64,000 bases of DNA from Kribbella monticola (GCF_003261635.1 NZ_QFXK01000031.1:124001-188000); one strand, 5' to 3'; shown: positions 17,091 to 25,286, counted from the stretch's first letter. Numbers and translations are program-made. The notes: generated by a model from the letters alone, not told the origin.

Positions 17091-18442
17091 CACACGGGCC
17101 CTGCGGCGGAGCCTGAGGCGCCACCGCTGCTGCCGAGGCTGAGATCGTCATGATCGATCGTGGCCTCGACGGTGGCATCGGGCTCGGGCAGCTCGGCGAC
17201 AGAGGACTTCCAGCCGTTCCGTTCGATGACGTCGACGAATGCATCCACCAGCAACGGGTCGAAATGGGTGTACTTGTCCTGCTTCAGGATCGCCAACGTC
17301 TCTTCGACGCTGCGGGCCGGCCGGTACGAGCGGGTCGAGGTGAGACAGTCGAAGGCGTCGACGATACCGATGATCCTGGCGAAGTACGGGATGCTCTCAC
17401 CACTGAGACCGGCCGGGTACCCGCTGCCGTCGTACTTCTCGTGGTGATGCAGCACTGCCGACTTCACCTCTTCGAGGAACGGGATATTGCCGATCAACTC
17501 GACCCCACGTGCCGGGTGCAGCCGGATCGCGTCCATCTCGGTGTCGTCGAGCCGTCCGGGCTTGCGGATGATGCTGGTCGGTACGCCGACCTTGCCGACA
17601 TCGTGCAGCAGCCCCGCGTGCTCGAGAGCGCTCTGCCGGTCATCGCTCAGCCGCAGCTGTCGCCCGAGCATGCCGACTCCCTCGCTGACGCGCTCGGAGT
17701 GACCACGGGTATAGAGGTCCTTGGTCTCGATCACCTGGATGAAGGCGCGCATGGTCGCTGCCTGGGCAGTCCTCTCGACCTCGTACTGCGAGAGGGCCCA
17801 CCTTGCGAACAGGAGTGGGACAAGGACCAGCAGTCCGGCCAGCGCGCCCAGACCGCCGAGCCAGACAACCGCCAGCAGGAGGCCGAGGAAGCTGTAGCCG
17901 GCCATCGGGAAGAACGTCGGCAGGACGACCTGCCGGAGAAACTCGACCGGGCTCGACTTGCCGTCGATCCAGATCACCAGGCTCACCAGCGCAGCGTTGG
18001 TCACGTGCTGTGCCAGTGTCGCCGCCATGGCACCGAAAACCGCACGCGCCTCGTGGCTCAGCGCACCGTCCCCGACCGGTCCGCCGGCCAGTGCGTAGGC
18101 GACGCCGCCGGCCGCGGTGGCGAGGATCCGCTGGGCGCCGTTGAAGACCCGTCTGATCAGCGGAAGACGTCGGCGCACCTGGGGCAGGTAGGCGACTGCG
18201 GTGGCTATCACCGCCGCCCACGGGCCGGCGATCACATACACCGCCATCAGGGCGACCGAGTCCAGCGAAGCCAGGTAGTTGGAGGCGACGGAGAAACGCA
18301 GCAGCCCGCCGATGAGCATGAGCAGGCACAACGCGAGAAGAGTCGGAAGATCCGTGATCTTCCCGAACGCAAGGCCGAGAATCACGAGGGCCAGAAGAGT
18401 CGCCGAGGAGACAAATACGCGCAGCGCATGGTGTCTCACCAC
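17090..18442 (-). CDS. Membrane HD-GYP domain phosphodiesterase
   Basis: 450 residues from GTG 18442. An N-terminal membrane region of roughly seven segments (about 10-215) leads into an HD-GYP domain with all key residues: KDLYTRGHSERV (about 241-252), LLHDVGKVGVP (HD at 280-281) and HHHEKYDGSGYPAGLSGESIP (GYP at 341-343). The family hydrolyses cyclic-di-GMP. A C-terminal Asp/Ser/Gly tail of about 40 residues follows. The start is uncertain: the frame is open to 18541, but no good ribosome site exists there. An 8-codon ORF with a perfect GGAGG site lies just upstream, in another frame. Confidence 0.85.
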   Translation of the reverse strand: MVRHHALRVFVSSATLLALVILGLAFGKITDLPTLLALCLLMLIGGLLRFSVASNYLASLDSVALMAVYVIAGPWAAVIATAVAYLPQVRRRLPLIRRVFNGAQRILATAAGGVAYALAGGPVGDGALSHEARAVFGAMAATLAQHVTNAALVSLVIWIDGKSSPVEFLRQVVLPTFFPMAGYSFLGLLLAVVWLGGLGALAGLLVLVPLLFARWALSQYEVERTAQAATMRAFIQVIETKDLYTRGHSERVSEGVGMLGRQLRLSDDRQSALEHAGLLHDVGKVGVPTSIIRKPGRLDDTEMDAIRLHPARGVELIGNIPFLEEVKSAVLHHHEKYDGSGYPAGLSGESIPYFARIIGIVDAFDCLTSTRSYRPARSVEETLAILKQDKYTHFDPLLVDAFVDVIERNGWKSSVAELPEPDATVEATIDHDDLSLGSSGGASGSAAGPV

Positions 18443-18473
18443 TCGACCACCTGCTTCAGCCCGGAGCGTCGGC

Positions 18474-18497
18474 TCACCAGTCCCAGTAGTCGGCCAT
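18474..18497 (-). CDS. Possible leader peptide MADYWDW upstream of the HD-GYP gene
   Basis: ATG at 18497 with GGAGG 9 nt upstream (18511-18507) opens an 8-codon reading frame encoding MADYWDW and a TGA at 18476-18474. This is the best ribosome site in the region, yet it is out of frame with the HD-GYP gene. The ribosome would stop about 31 nt before the first in-frame GTG, so it could couple or attenuate translation. It may be chance. Confidence 0.3.
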   Translation of the reverse strand: MADYWDW

Positions 18498-18525
18498 GAT
18501 AGGTCACCTCCGATCAGCGGTCGCG

Positions 18526-18538
18526 GTCTTGTACCCAC
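18526..18538 (-). promoter_or_regulatory. SigF/SigB-like -10 element for the HD-GYP gene
   Basis: GTGGGTACAAGAC on the minus strand, with GTTC-N13 in front of GGGTAC. It resembles GTTT-N14-16-GGGTAC promoters of the SigB/SigF class. The same 13-mer occurs at 40611-40623. Confidence 0.35.
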
Positions 18539-18711
18539 CAATCAGGGGGGAACAGGGGGCAGACAGCACATCGCTGACTAGACTTAATTTTGCTCATCAG
18601 GACTGCGCCGAAACACTGTAAGCCAGACCGTGACCCGCCGCACGATGCTGAGCGCACCGTCGTGGTATGAGAGACTGTGACTCTTTGCAGTTGTTACAAG
18701 GAGGCTTTCTT

Positions 18712-18786
18712 ATGGGCAAGACCGGCCGCAAGCGCCGTGCACGCAAGAAGAAGGGCGCTAACCACGGTAAGCGCCCGAACGCCTGA
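18712..18786 (+). CDS. 50S ribosomal protein bL37
   Basis: A 24-residue, extremely basic protein beginning MGKTGRKRRARKKKG and ending ANHGKRPNA. The ANHGKRPN ending and the size match bL37, the mini-protein seen in mycobacterial large ribosomal subunits near the peptidyl-transferase region. The ATG at 18712 has AAGGAGG 7 nt upstream, one of the best ribosome sites in the window, as expected for a ribosomal protein. It is monocistronic and ends in a perfect GAAA-loop terminator. It is easily missed because of its length. Confidence 0.85.
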   Translation: MGKTGRKRRARKKKGANHGKRPNA

Positions 18787-18806
18787 CCCAGGCGGCTACG
18801 CACAGC

Positions 18807-18840
18807 AAGGACCCCGGTGAAAACCGGGGTCCTTTGCAAT
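18807..18840 (+). terminator. Terminator of the bL37 gene
   Basis: A perfect 12-bp stem (AAGGACCCCGGT) closed by a GAAA tetraloop, reverse arm to 18834, then a T-containing tail. It is a textbook intrinsic terminator 20 bp after the stop. Confidence 0.9.
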
Positions 18841-19128
18841 TTGGTCACATGTCACGACGAGACCACTAACCCGACAGGTTTGTATCCGGAGCGTTCAGCA
18901 CCGGATACTCAGCGCTATTTTCAAACAGTAGTTCACCAATTGTCCGTAGTAGCGGACAAAGTCACCGAAGTGCCGCCGTCACAATGGTGCCCCCATCGGC
19001 GACGGCGGCATTCACCGCACCGACCGCCGGCTGAGCCTGTGGACAACCGCAGCGGGGCCTGCCCTCGAGCTTCTAGAGTTGGGGCCACGGCGTCGTTGCG
19101 CCCATTGCGATTCCACGAGGGGCAGGAG
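18841..19128 (+). other. Leader region of the XRE/NB-ARC regulator
   Basis: 288 bp between the bL37 terminator and the regulator start. The first half is AT-richer (around 18850-18960) and is the likely promoter zone. The frame upstream of 19129 is open but shows no protein-like sequence. A GAGGGG ribosome site lies at about 19117-19122. Confidence 0.5.
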
Positions 19129-21555
19129 GTGAGTCGGCTGACCGAGGATGATCTGGGGACACTCCTCCGCAAGTACCGGACCGGCGCAGGCCTGACCCAG
19201 GCTGCGTTGGCCGAGAAGGCCGGTCTCAGTGAGCAGGCGGTCAGCCTGCTGGAGCGTGGCTCGCGCCGACGGCCAAGGATCGAGACGATCCGTGCGCTGG
19301 GTGCGGCGCTCGGCCTGGACGCCGCCGCGGTGGAGACTCTCGCCCTCGCGGCGCGGGGCACCCGACGTGCACAGCCGGTCCCGAAGGAGCCCCCTGTCGA
19401 GCCCGCCGCCTCGGTGCCCAGGCAACTACCGCCGACCCTGCCGGACTTCACCGGCCGGGCCGCCGAGCTGGAGATCCTCCTGCAGGCCCTGACCCGGGCC
19501 GACGGTCCTCCCGGGACTGTGCGAATGGTCGCGGTCACCGGTATGGGCGGCGTCGGGAAGACGGCGTTGGCGGTCCACGCGGCTCACCTTGCCGCCGACA
19601 ACTTTCCCGACGGCCAGTTCTACCTCGACCTGCGCGGCTACGGTCCAGGCGACGCCATCGGACCACTGGATGCCCTCGGCCAGCTCCTTCGGTCGCTCGG
19701 CGTCGACGACCGGACCATCCCCGACGGCGTGAACGAAGCCGCCTCGCTGTACCGGTCGCGACTGGCCGAGCGGCGGATGCTGATCATGCTCGACAACGCC
19801 AACGGCGCGGGGCAGGTCACCTCTTTGCTGCCCGGTGCCCCCGGCTCGGCTGTCATCGTTACCAGCCGGCGAGCACTCACCACTCTGCCGGGCTTCCGGC
19901 AGCTCAATCTCGCGCCGTTGGACGAGGCCGATTCGGTCCAGCTGTTGTCGCGGATCGCCGCCGGTTCGCAGGTCTCACCTCAGAGCCCGGCCGCCAGGTC
20001 GATCGCCCACCTCACCGGCCACCTGCCACTGGCCGTGCGGCTGATCGGTGCCCGGCTGGCCGCCCGGCCGTCCTGGCCGGTCGAGTACATCGTGGAGCAA
20101 CTCGAGGACGAGCACCGCCGGCTCGACGAACTCGGCACCGGCGAATCCGGCGTACGGGCCAGCATCGCCGGCTCGGTGGAGTTCCTTGCCAACAGCAATG
20201 ACAAGCTCGACCAGCAGGCTGCCGAAGCCCTCGACCTGCTGGGTCTGCCGAACACCTCGGACCTGATCACCGTCACGGCGGCCCACCTGCTCGGCGAGCC
20301 GGTCGAGCACACCGAGCAGATGCTCGAACGCCTGGTCGATCTGAACCTGCTCGAATCGATCGGCCCGGGCCGCTACCGCTTCCACGACCTGATCCTGGCC
20401 TTCGCTCGCGAACGCGCCCACCAGGTCCTTTCCGAAGGCACCCGCACCGACGCGCTCACCCGCCTGCTCCAGCTCTATACCGGCGTGGCCTGGAACTGCC
20501 AGCGGCTGACACACACCCAGAGCGCGCGTCTTCCGCTGGCGAGTCCGGCGCCGGACCTCCTGCCCGATCTTCCGGACACCCAGGCGGCCCTGAACTGGAT
20601 CGACAAGGAGCACACCAATCTCGCCGAGCTCATCCGGCAGGCCAACCGCTCCCCCGCCCTGCGCAGCCTCATTCCCGAACTGGCCCTCTCCCTGTTCGGG
20701 TACTACGAATCTCGCAACCGCTGGCCAGAGATGTATGTCATCGACGGCGTCGGCCGCGAAGTCGCCGGCACATTGGGCTTCCAGCGGATTGCCGCCTGGC
20801 TCGAGCACGATCTCGGCATCCCGGACGTCGAACGCGGCAACTACGACGTCGCCGTGAACCACATGCTGCAGAGCTTGGCGATGTTCCGCGCCATATCCGA
20901 CCTGCCCGGTCAGGCCCGCTGCTGTTCATCGCTCAGTTACGTGCATTCCAAGCTCGGCAACCTCGACGAGTCGCTCAGCTGGGCCCAGCAGGCACTCGCC
21001 CTCAGCCTGCGAATCGGCGACCAGAGTATCGAGGGAATCAGCCATCTGGCCCTCGGTCGCCTCCACACCCTCCGCGGCGACTACGACCTCGGCAGACAGT
21101 CTTTCGATGTGTCCATCGACCTGGCCAAGGACTCCGGCAATCTGCGGTCACTCGCCAAGAGGTACCAGATCGCCGGTCAGTCCTACCTGACAGCCGGACA
21201 GCATCGGCTCGCAGCCGAGGCTCTGATGGCCGGCCTCGAGGTCTTTCATCAGATCGGCGACGGTAACGCGCTCGCCGAATGCCACCAGAACCTGGCCACC
21301 TTCCATCGTGAAACCGGCGACTGTGCAAGCGCGATCCGCAGCGCCGAAGAGGGCCTGCGCTTCGCCCGTAGCTACGCCAACAAGCAACGCGAGGGACAAA
21401 TTCTCACCGAACTCGGCCAAATCCATGCTGCTCAGGGCCACCTCGCCGCAGCACACTCCGTTTGGCAGCAGGCCGCTGATCTGTTGCGCCCCATTTCACG
21501 CCACGACGAAGCTGCCGTGCGGGCGCTGTTGACCGAAAACCCACTTCCGGACTGA
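19129..21555 (+). CDS. XRE-HTH / NB-ARC ATPase / TPR regulator
   Basis: 808 residues from GTG 19129. Domains in order: an XRE-type helix-turn-helix (about 8-65, LLRKYRTGAGLTQAALAEKAGLSEQAVSLLERG), a linker, an NB-ARC STAND ATPase with P-loop GMGGVGKT (138-145), Walker B MLIMLDNAN and a GLPL-like HLPLAVRLIG, then TPR repeats over about the last 280 residues. It resembles AfsR-like actinobacterial regulators, but with an XRE head in place of the SARP domain. Such proteins act as ATP-driven switches controlling development or specialised metabolism; its target is unknown. It stands alone, converging on rsrA. Confidence 0.88.
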   Translation: MSRLTEDDLGTLLRKYRTGAGLTQAALAEKAGLSEQAVSLLERGSRRRPRIETIRALGAALGLDAAAVETLALAARGTRRAQPVPKEPPVEPAASVPRQLPPTLPDFTGRAAELEILLQALTRADGPPGTVRMVAVTGMGGVGKTALAVHAAHLAADNFPDGQFYLDLRGYGPGDAIGPLDALGQLLRSLGVDDRTIPDGVNEAASLYRSRLAERRMLIMLDNANGAGQVTSLLPGAPGSAVIVTSRRALTTLPGFRQLNLAPLDEADSVQLLSRIAAGSQVSPQSPAARSIAHLTGHLPLAVRLIGARLAARPSWPVEYIVEQLEDEHRRLDELGTGESGVRASIAGSVEFLANSNDKLDQQAAEALDLLGLPNTSDLITVTAAHLLGEPVEHTEQMLERLVDLNLLESIGPGRYRFHDLILAFARERAHQVLSEGTRTDALTRLLQLYTGVAWNCQRLTHTQSARLPLASPAPDLLPDLPDTQAALNWIDKEHTNLAELIRQANRSPALRSLIPELALSLFGYYESRNRWPEMYVIDGVGREVAGTLGFQRIAAWLEHDLGIPDVERGNYDVAVNHMLQSLAMFRAISDLPGQARCCSSLSYVHSKLGNLDESLSWAQQALALSLRIGDQSIEGISHLALGRLHTLRGDYDLGRQSFDVSIDLAKDSGNLRSLAKRYQIAGQSYLTAGQHRLAAEALMAGLEVFHQIGDGNALAECHQNLATFHRETGDCASAIRSAEEGLRFARSYANKQREGQILTELGQIHAAQGHLAAAHSVWQQAADLLRPISRHDEAAVRALLTENPLPD

Positions 21556-21585
21556 GCAGATCGGCAGGTATTGAATGCACCAAAA

Positions 21586-21617
21586 ACCGGTCATGAACTG
21601 GTTTGTCCATGACCGGT
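21586..21617. terminator. Bidirectional terminator between the NB-ARC gene and rsrA
   Basis: A perfect 10-bp stem ACCGGTCATG / CATGACCGGT with a 12-nt loop, between convergent genes. On the minus strand it is followed by TTTTT, so it best fits the sigR-rsrA transcript. Confidence 0.75.
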
Positions 21618-21621
21618 CCGG

Positions 21622-21894
21622 TCAGTCTGTGGTGGTGATTTCTACGCGGATCTCGGTGAGGCGGGCGAGGATTTTCGTGCGGAGCGAGTCGGGGGCGTGT
21701 TCGTCGCCGCAGGAACGGTGGACGAGCTTCTTCACGCAGCGTTCCAGGTCGTACTGGTCGAGGCAGGGGGCGCACTCTTCCAGGTGCTGGCGGATCTCGT
21801 CGTTGCTGGCGTCTTCCAGCTCGTTGTCGATGAAGACGTACACACGCTGCAGGATCTCGCTGCAGTCCACGTCGTGGTGCTCGCCGCAGCTCAC
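21622..21894 (-). CDS. rsrA: Zinc-binding anti-sigma factor RsrA (mycothiol system)
   Basis: 90 residues. The ZAS motif H37-x3-C41-x2-C44 (HLEECAPC) is present together with Cys3, Cys11 and Cys62, positions that match those of Streptomyces RsrA, where Cys11, His37, Cys41 and Cys44 act in zinc binding and the disulfide switch. Under thiol oxidation it releases SigR. The GTG start at 21894 overlaps the sigR stop (GTGA), giving coupled, near-stoichiometric production. It is the second gene of the sigR-rsrA operon and is followed by a terminator. Confidence 0.93.
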   Translation of the reverse strand: MSCGEHHDVDCSEILQRVYVFIDNELEDASNDEIRQHLEECAPCLDQYDLERCVKKLVHRSCGDEHAPDSLRTKILARLTEIRVEITTTD

Positions 21895-22574
21895 GACTCC
21901 TCCTCCGAAGCACTCGTTCGGGTCTCGCCGGGGATCAGTCCCCGCTCCCGGGCGTAGTCGGCCAGCAAGTCGCGCAGCTGGCGGCGACCGCGGTGCAGCC
22001 GTGACATCACGGTGCCGACCGGGGTACCCATGATGTCGGCGATCTCCTTGTAGGCAAAGCCCTCGACATCGGCCAGGTAGACCGCCAGCCGGAAGTCCTC
22101 CGGGATCGACTGCAGCGCCGACTTCACGTCGGAATCCGGCAGGTGCTCCAGGGCGACGGCCTCGGCGGACTTCAGGCCACCGGGAGTGTGCGACTCGGCG
22201 GCGGTGAGCTGCCAGTCCTCGATCTCCTCGGTCGGCGACTGCGTCGGTTGACGCTGCCGCTTGCGGTAGCCGTTGATGAACGTGTTGGTCAGGATCCGGT
22301 ACAGCCACGCCTTCAGGTTGGTCCCGGGCGTGAACTGGTGGAACGAGCTGTACGCCTTCGCGAAGGTGTCCTGGACCAGGTCCTCGGCGTCGGACGGGTT
22401 ACGCGTCATCCGCATCGCCGCGGCGTACATCTGGTCGAGGAAGGGCAGGGCCTCGCGCTCGAAGCGCTCGGTCCGCTGCTCGGGTGTCTCGGTGGTCGTG
22501 GGAGTCGGCATCGTGATCGAGAATACCGGTGTCTTCCCAGTCTTCTGCGCGGGAGCCAGGCTCGTTGCCATCAT
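21891..22574 (-). CDS. sigR: ECF sigma factor SigR (SigH of mycobacteria), thiol-oxidative stress
   Basis: 227 residues from the ATG at 22574. Region 2 has [34 protein letters not shown], then the signature [22 protein letters not shown], and region 4 has [42 protein letters not shown]. It drives genes for mycothiol and thioredoxin under disulfide stress and is held by RsrA. A consensus SigR promoter lies only 10 bp before this ATG, so the stress transcript would be nearly leaderless. A second ATG at 22511 would give a 206-residue form, as with the two SigR isoforms of Streptomyces. The open frame to 22655 overlaps the neighbour and is not favoured. Confidence 0.93.
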   Translation of the reverse strand: MMATSLAPAQKTGKTPVFSITMPTPTTTETPEQRTERFEREALPFLDQMYAAAMRMTRNPSDAEDLVQDTFAKAYSSFHQFTPGTNLKAWLYRILTNTFINGYRKRQRQPTQSPTEEIEDWQLTAAESHTPGGLKSAEAVALEHLPDSDVKSALQSIPEDFRLAVYLADVEGFAYKEIADIMGTPVGTVMSRLHRGRRQLRDLLADYARERGLIPGETRTSASEEES

Positions 22575-22583
22575 GTTCGTCAC

Positions 22584-22609
22584 AACGCCGCCGCCCGGCA
22601 CCTCATTCC
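22584..22609 (-). promoter_or_regulatory. Consensus SigR-dependent promoter of sigR-rsrA
   Basis: GGAAT (22609-22605), exactly 18 bp, then GTT (22586-22584), the GGAAT-N18-GTT consensus of SigR promoters. It lies between the end of the hydrolase gene and sigR. Its start point should fall within a few bases of the ATG at 22574, giving positive autoregulation. Confidence 0.8.
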
Positions 22610-22627
22610 CCGCCCCTGGCAGGACTT

Positions 22628-23260
22628 TCAGCCCGAGACTTCCCGGGTCACCCATTCGAACACGGCTTCGACCAGCAGCTCGTAACTCTCGGCCTGGGTG
22701 AGCTCGGCCCGCTTCGGCACCTTGAACGAATGGTCCCCGTCCGGCACGACCGCCATCTCGGTCATCGGCGGGAACTCCTGCGGCGTACCGAACGGGTCCT
22801 TCTCGCCCTGGACCACCAGTGTGGGCAGCCGCGAACCCTGCAATTCGTCCACCCGCGACTTGTCCGGCTTGCCCGGCGGATGCAGCGGGAAGGACAACGC
22901 CAGTACGCCGGAAGCTCCCAGGCCGGCCGCTGTCCTGCAGGCCACCCGGGCGCCGGCGCTTCGTCCGCCGAGCACCAGCGGGGTCCTGATCCGGAGCTGG
23001 CCGATCGTCGCGACCCAGGCCTCGTCGAGCACCTTCGGGGCCGGCGCGAGCTTCTTCCCGGCGCGCCGCCAGGGCTGCTCGATCAGGAACACGTTCATGT
23101 CCAGCTTCGGCAGCCGGGCGGCCAATGCGGCGAGGTCACCGGCCTCGATGCCACCCCCGGCGCCATGACCAAGTGCGAGGGTCGCCACCGGTCGCCGGGC
23201 CCGGTGCGCCACGATCCGGGCCTCACCGTGCGGCGTCGCCACAATCCGTTCGTCGGTCAC
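22628..23260 (-). CDS. Small alpha/beta hydrolase (KANL3/Tex30-like)
   Basis: 210 residues. The fold markers are [20 protein letters not shown] after strand 3, the nucleophile elbow [10 protein letters not shown], the acid region [12 protein letters not shown] and the histidine DGDHSF. This is the small cytosolic alpha/beta hydrolase group annotated as Tex30/KANL3-like; the substrate is unknown. GTG start at 23260. It ends 18 bp before the sigR promoter and is on the same strand, so read-through into sigR could supply basal sigR expression. Confidence 0.8.
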   Translation of the reverse strand: MTDERIVATPHGEARIVAHRARRPVATLALGHGAGGGIEAGDLAALAARLPKLDMNVFLIEQPWRRAGKKLAPAPKVLDEAWVATIGQLRIRTPLVLGGRSAGARVACRTAAGLGASGVLALSFPLHPPGKPDKSRVDELQGSRLPTLVVQGEKDPFGTPQEFPPMTEMAVVPDGDHSFKVPKRAELTQAESYELLVEAVFEWVTREVSG

Positions 23261-23314
23261 GGCCCCATCCTGTCATTCCCGGCCCGTACTACGACCCGCC
23301 GCGCGCCCGAACAC

Positions 23315-23404
23315 GCGAGCCGTCCCACCGCTCGCCTCGTCCGGCGGCGGCATGAACTCGCGAGCCGTCCCGGGGCTCGCCTCATCCGGCGTCAGCCGCG
23401 TGGT
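23315..23404. repeat. Two direct copies of a 45-bp unit
   Basis: Copies begin at 23315 and 23360 with GCGAGCCGTCCC; the first 32 bp match with about four differences. They lie in the 188-bp spacer between the SRAP gene and the hydrolase start. No function is evident. Confidence 0.6.
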
Positions 23405-23448
23405 CCGGCGACTCTCCTGCTGGGCTCAGAAGCGACTCCCTCCCGCGC

Positions 23449-24249
23449 TCAGAACAGGGTGGTTTCCTCGGGCTCCTCCGGCTTGTCGACCGGGTCGATG
23501 CCGTCGGGAGGGAGCGGCTCCACCAGCTGGGGTCCGTTGTTCTTGACCGAGCTGACCGCGCGCGACACGGCGTACGCCTCCAGCCGGCCGGGAGCGGCCG
23601 GGACTAGTAAGTCGCGAAGCTCGTCCGGATCGGAACTGCGCGGATCGAGCCAGGCGTTGTAGCGCTCGGGCTCCACCAGCAACGGCATCCGGTCGTGGAT
23701 CCGGCCGAGGTCGTCGGTCGCCGTCGTGGTGAGCACCGTGCAGGTCCAGAGCCAGGCCTCGTCCTTGTCGGGGTCGGCGACCGACTTGTCCCGCCAGATC
23801 TCGTACAGCCCGGCCATCGCGAGCACGCTGCCGTCGGCGGGGCGGATGAAGTACGGCTGTTTGACCGGCTTGCCGTTGTGCTTCTGCTCGGTCTCGTACC
23901 ACTCGTAGTACCCGTCCGCGGGCAGGATGCAGCGCCGGGACGCGAAGGCCTTCTTGAACGCGGGCTTCTCGGCGACCGTCTCCATCCGGGCGTTGATGAG
24001 CCGGCTGCCGATCGAGGTGTCCTTCGCCCAGGAAGGCACGAGCCCCCACTTCACCGTGGTGAGTTTGCGGACGACCTCGTCGGGCTGCTCGCGGTTCTTC
24101 CGCTCGACCACGGCGATCACCGGGTCGGTCGGCGCCACGTTGTAGTTCTCCGGAAGCTCCTGCACGGACTCCCGGACGTTGCCCGCGTCGATCTCGAACT
24201 CGACCACCAGGTCGGCCGGGTCCCGGCTGGACGCGTATCTGCCACACAT
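23449..24249 (-). CDS. SRAP (HMCES/YedK) DNA-protein crosslink protein
   Basis: 266 residues. The start is set by MCGRYAS: after Met removal Cys2 is the nucleophile that joins covalently to abasic sites in single-stranded DNA. Other family residues are seen: Asn in ENYNVAPT, Arg in LINARMET, Glu in GYYEWY and His in IHDRMP. It shields abasic sites from strand breakage. An in-frame start 30 nt upstream would bury the catalytic Cys and is rejected. The C-terminal tail (KPEEPEETTLF) is acidic. It corresponds in position and strand to M. tuberculosis Rv3226c. Confidence 0.93.
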   Translation of the reverse strand: MCGRYASSRDPADLVVEFEIDAGNVRESVQELPENYNVAPTDPVIAVVERKNREQPDEVVRKLTTVKWGLVPSWAKDTSIGSRLINARMETVAEKPAFKKAFASRRCILPADGYYEWYETEQKHNGKPVKQPYFIRPADGSVLAMAGLYEIWRDKSVADPDKDEAWLWTCTVLTTTATDDLGRIHDRMPLLVEPERYNAWLDPRSSDPDELRDLLVPAAPGRLEAYAVSRAVSSVKNNGPQLVEPLPPDGIDPVDKPEEPEETTLF

Positions 24250-24309
24250 GAAAAGCAGCCTAGCCAGCCCGACCGACAAAATCCGGTACTGCGTGGCGTG
24301 GGCGGAGGC

Positions 24310-24370
24310 GGCGTACGCAGTACCGGTAAGTGCGTGCGCAGAACAGGTAACCGGCGTACGCAGTACCGGT
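24310..24370. repeat. Two 18-bp direct repeats upstream of the SRAP gene
   Basis: GGCGTACGCAGTACCGGT at 24310-24327 and again at 24353-24370, 43 bp apart, in the 220-bp spacer upstream of the SRAP start. The repeats may be regulatory or simply GTAC-rich spacer DNA. Confidence 0.6.
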
Positions 24371-24388
24371 GGACAAGGACGGCGACGA

Positions 24389-24418
24389 CGGATCGCCTAC
24401 CCCGTGATAGGCGATCCG
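24389..24418 (-). terminator. Hairpin after the degenerate GGDEF gene
   Basis: 11-bp perfect stem CGGATCGCCTA / TAGGCGATCCG with an 8-nt loop, about 50 bp beyond the stop of the minus-strand gene. It has no T-run, so it is a weaker terminator candidate. Confidence 0.5.
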
Positions 24419-24470
24419 CCGTCGGTTCGATGCGTCCGGGCACCCCCCTGTTGGCGTCCGGACGCAGGTC

Positions 24471-25286
24471 CTAGGTCGGTCTTGCCAGGTCGTCCAGCAG
24501 CCGGCCGCCCCACTGGGCGGAGGCGGGCAGGCCTTCGATCCAGAGCCGGGCCAGCTGCGGTTCGTCCGTGTCCATCCGCCACTGGGTGATCAGCGCTCGA
24601 GCCGTCTCGACCTGGTCCGGCAGGTTCGGCTCGCGGCCGACGAGCGCCGCCGCGCGACGTGCGCCGAGGCGGCCCAGTACGTCACCGCCCGCGAACACGA
24701 TCCGCAGACACTCCGCGACGTCGATGAGCCGGAGTTCGCGGTCGAGCGTCGTGATGCCCGGCGGGTTGAGCGGCTCGACCACGACCAGTGCGTGGGTCGC
24801 CGGTACGGATGTGCCACGGAGATCGGCCTCCCGATAGATCTCGCCGAGGCGGGACCGCAGGTGCGCCAGGCTGGACAGCCCGGTCAGCGGGTCCTCGCAG
24901 GACAGCGAGTGCAGATAGACGAGTGAAGCCTCGGCCCAGCTGGAACTGAGTGCGCGTACCGCCTCGAACGCGGGCTCGCCCCCGCTGATCGCGCGGTACA
25001 GCGCACCCAGCCCATCAAGTGCCTCGAGCAACGAGACCCCGTCCTCCGCCAGTTGGCGGCCGACCTCGTCGCTCGCAGGCACGACGTCGGCACCGTCCCG
25101 CAGCGCTTCGGCGATCGCGAGATAAGCGCTGCGGTCGATGCCAGCTGTGCCGTGCGGCTCCCTCCTTCCGCACGGTTGATCAGGTGACGACGTCTCCGGC
25201 CGGACCCGGGCGGGCGACCCCGCCAGGTTCAGGGGCCGCGGTGGGCGCAACTCGAACCGCCTGCGGAAATCCGCGAACAGCGACAT
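24471..25286 (-). CDS. Degenerate GGDEF-like protein
   Basis: 271 residues. The middle carries the typical GGDEF opening EDPLTGLSSLAHLRSRLGEIYRE (about residues 125-150), but where the GG(D/E)EF site should be the sequence reads GDVLGRLGARRAAALVGRE. It should therefore not make cyclic-di-GMP; it may be a structural or nucleotide-sensing relative. There are no membrane segments, and the first 50 residues are Pro/Arg-rich and probably disordered. The ATG at 25286 has GAGGAGG 3 nt upstream. It is divergent from the sigma-factor fusion gene, suggesting a shared control region. Confidence 0.75.
   Translation of the reverse strand: MSLFADFRRRFELRPPRPLNLAGSPARVRPETSSPDQPCGRREPHGTAGIDRSAYLAIAEALRDGADVVPASDEVGRQLAEDGVSLLEALDGLGALYRAISGGEPAFEAVRALSSSWAEASLVYLHSLSCEDPLTGLSSLAHLRSRLGEIYREADLRGTSVPATHALVVVEPLNPPGITTLDRELRLIDVAECLRIVFAGGDVLGRLGARRAAALVGREPNLPDQVETARALITQWRMDTDEPQLARLWIEGLPASAQWGGRLLDDLARPT

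Noticed and set aside
18474-18497. Tryptophan attenuator reading of the MADYWDW micro-ORF
   Set aside because: No terminator/antiterminator pair is visible and the downstream gene has no link to tryptophan.
22575-22655. 27-residue N-terminal extension of SigR
   Set aside because: It overlaps the end of the hydrolase gene and spans the SigR promoter itself; not compatible with the stress transcript.
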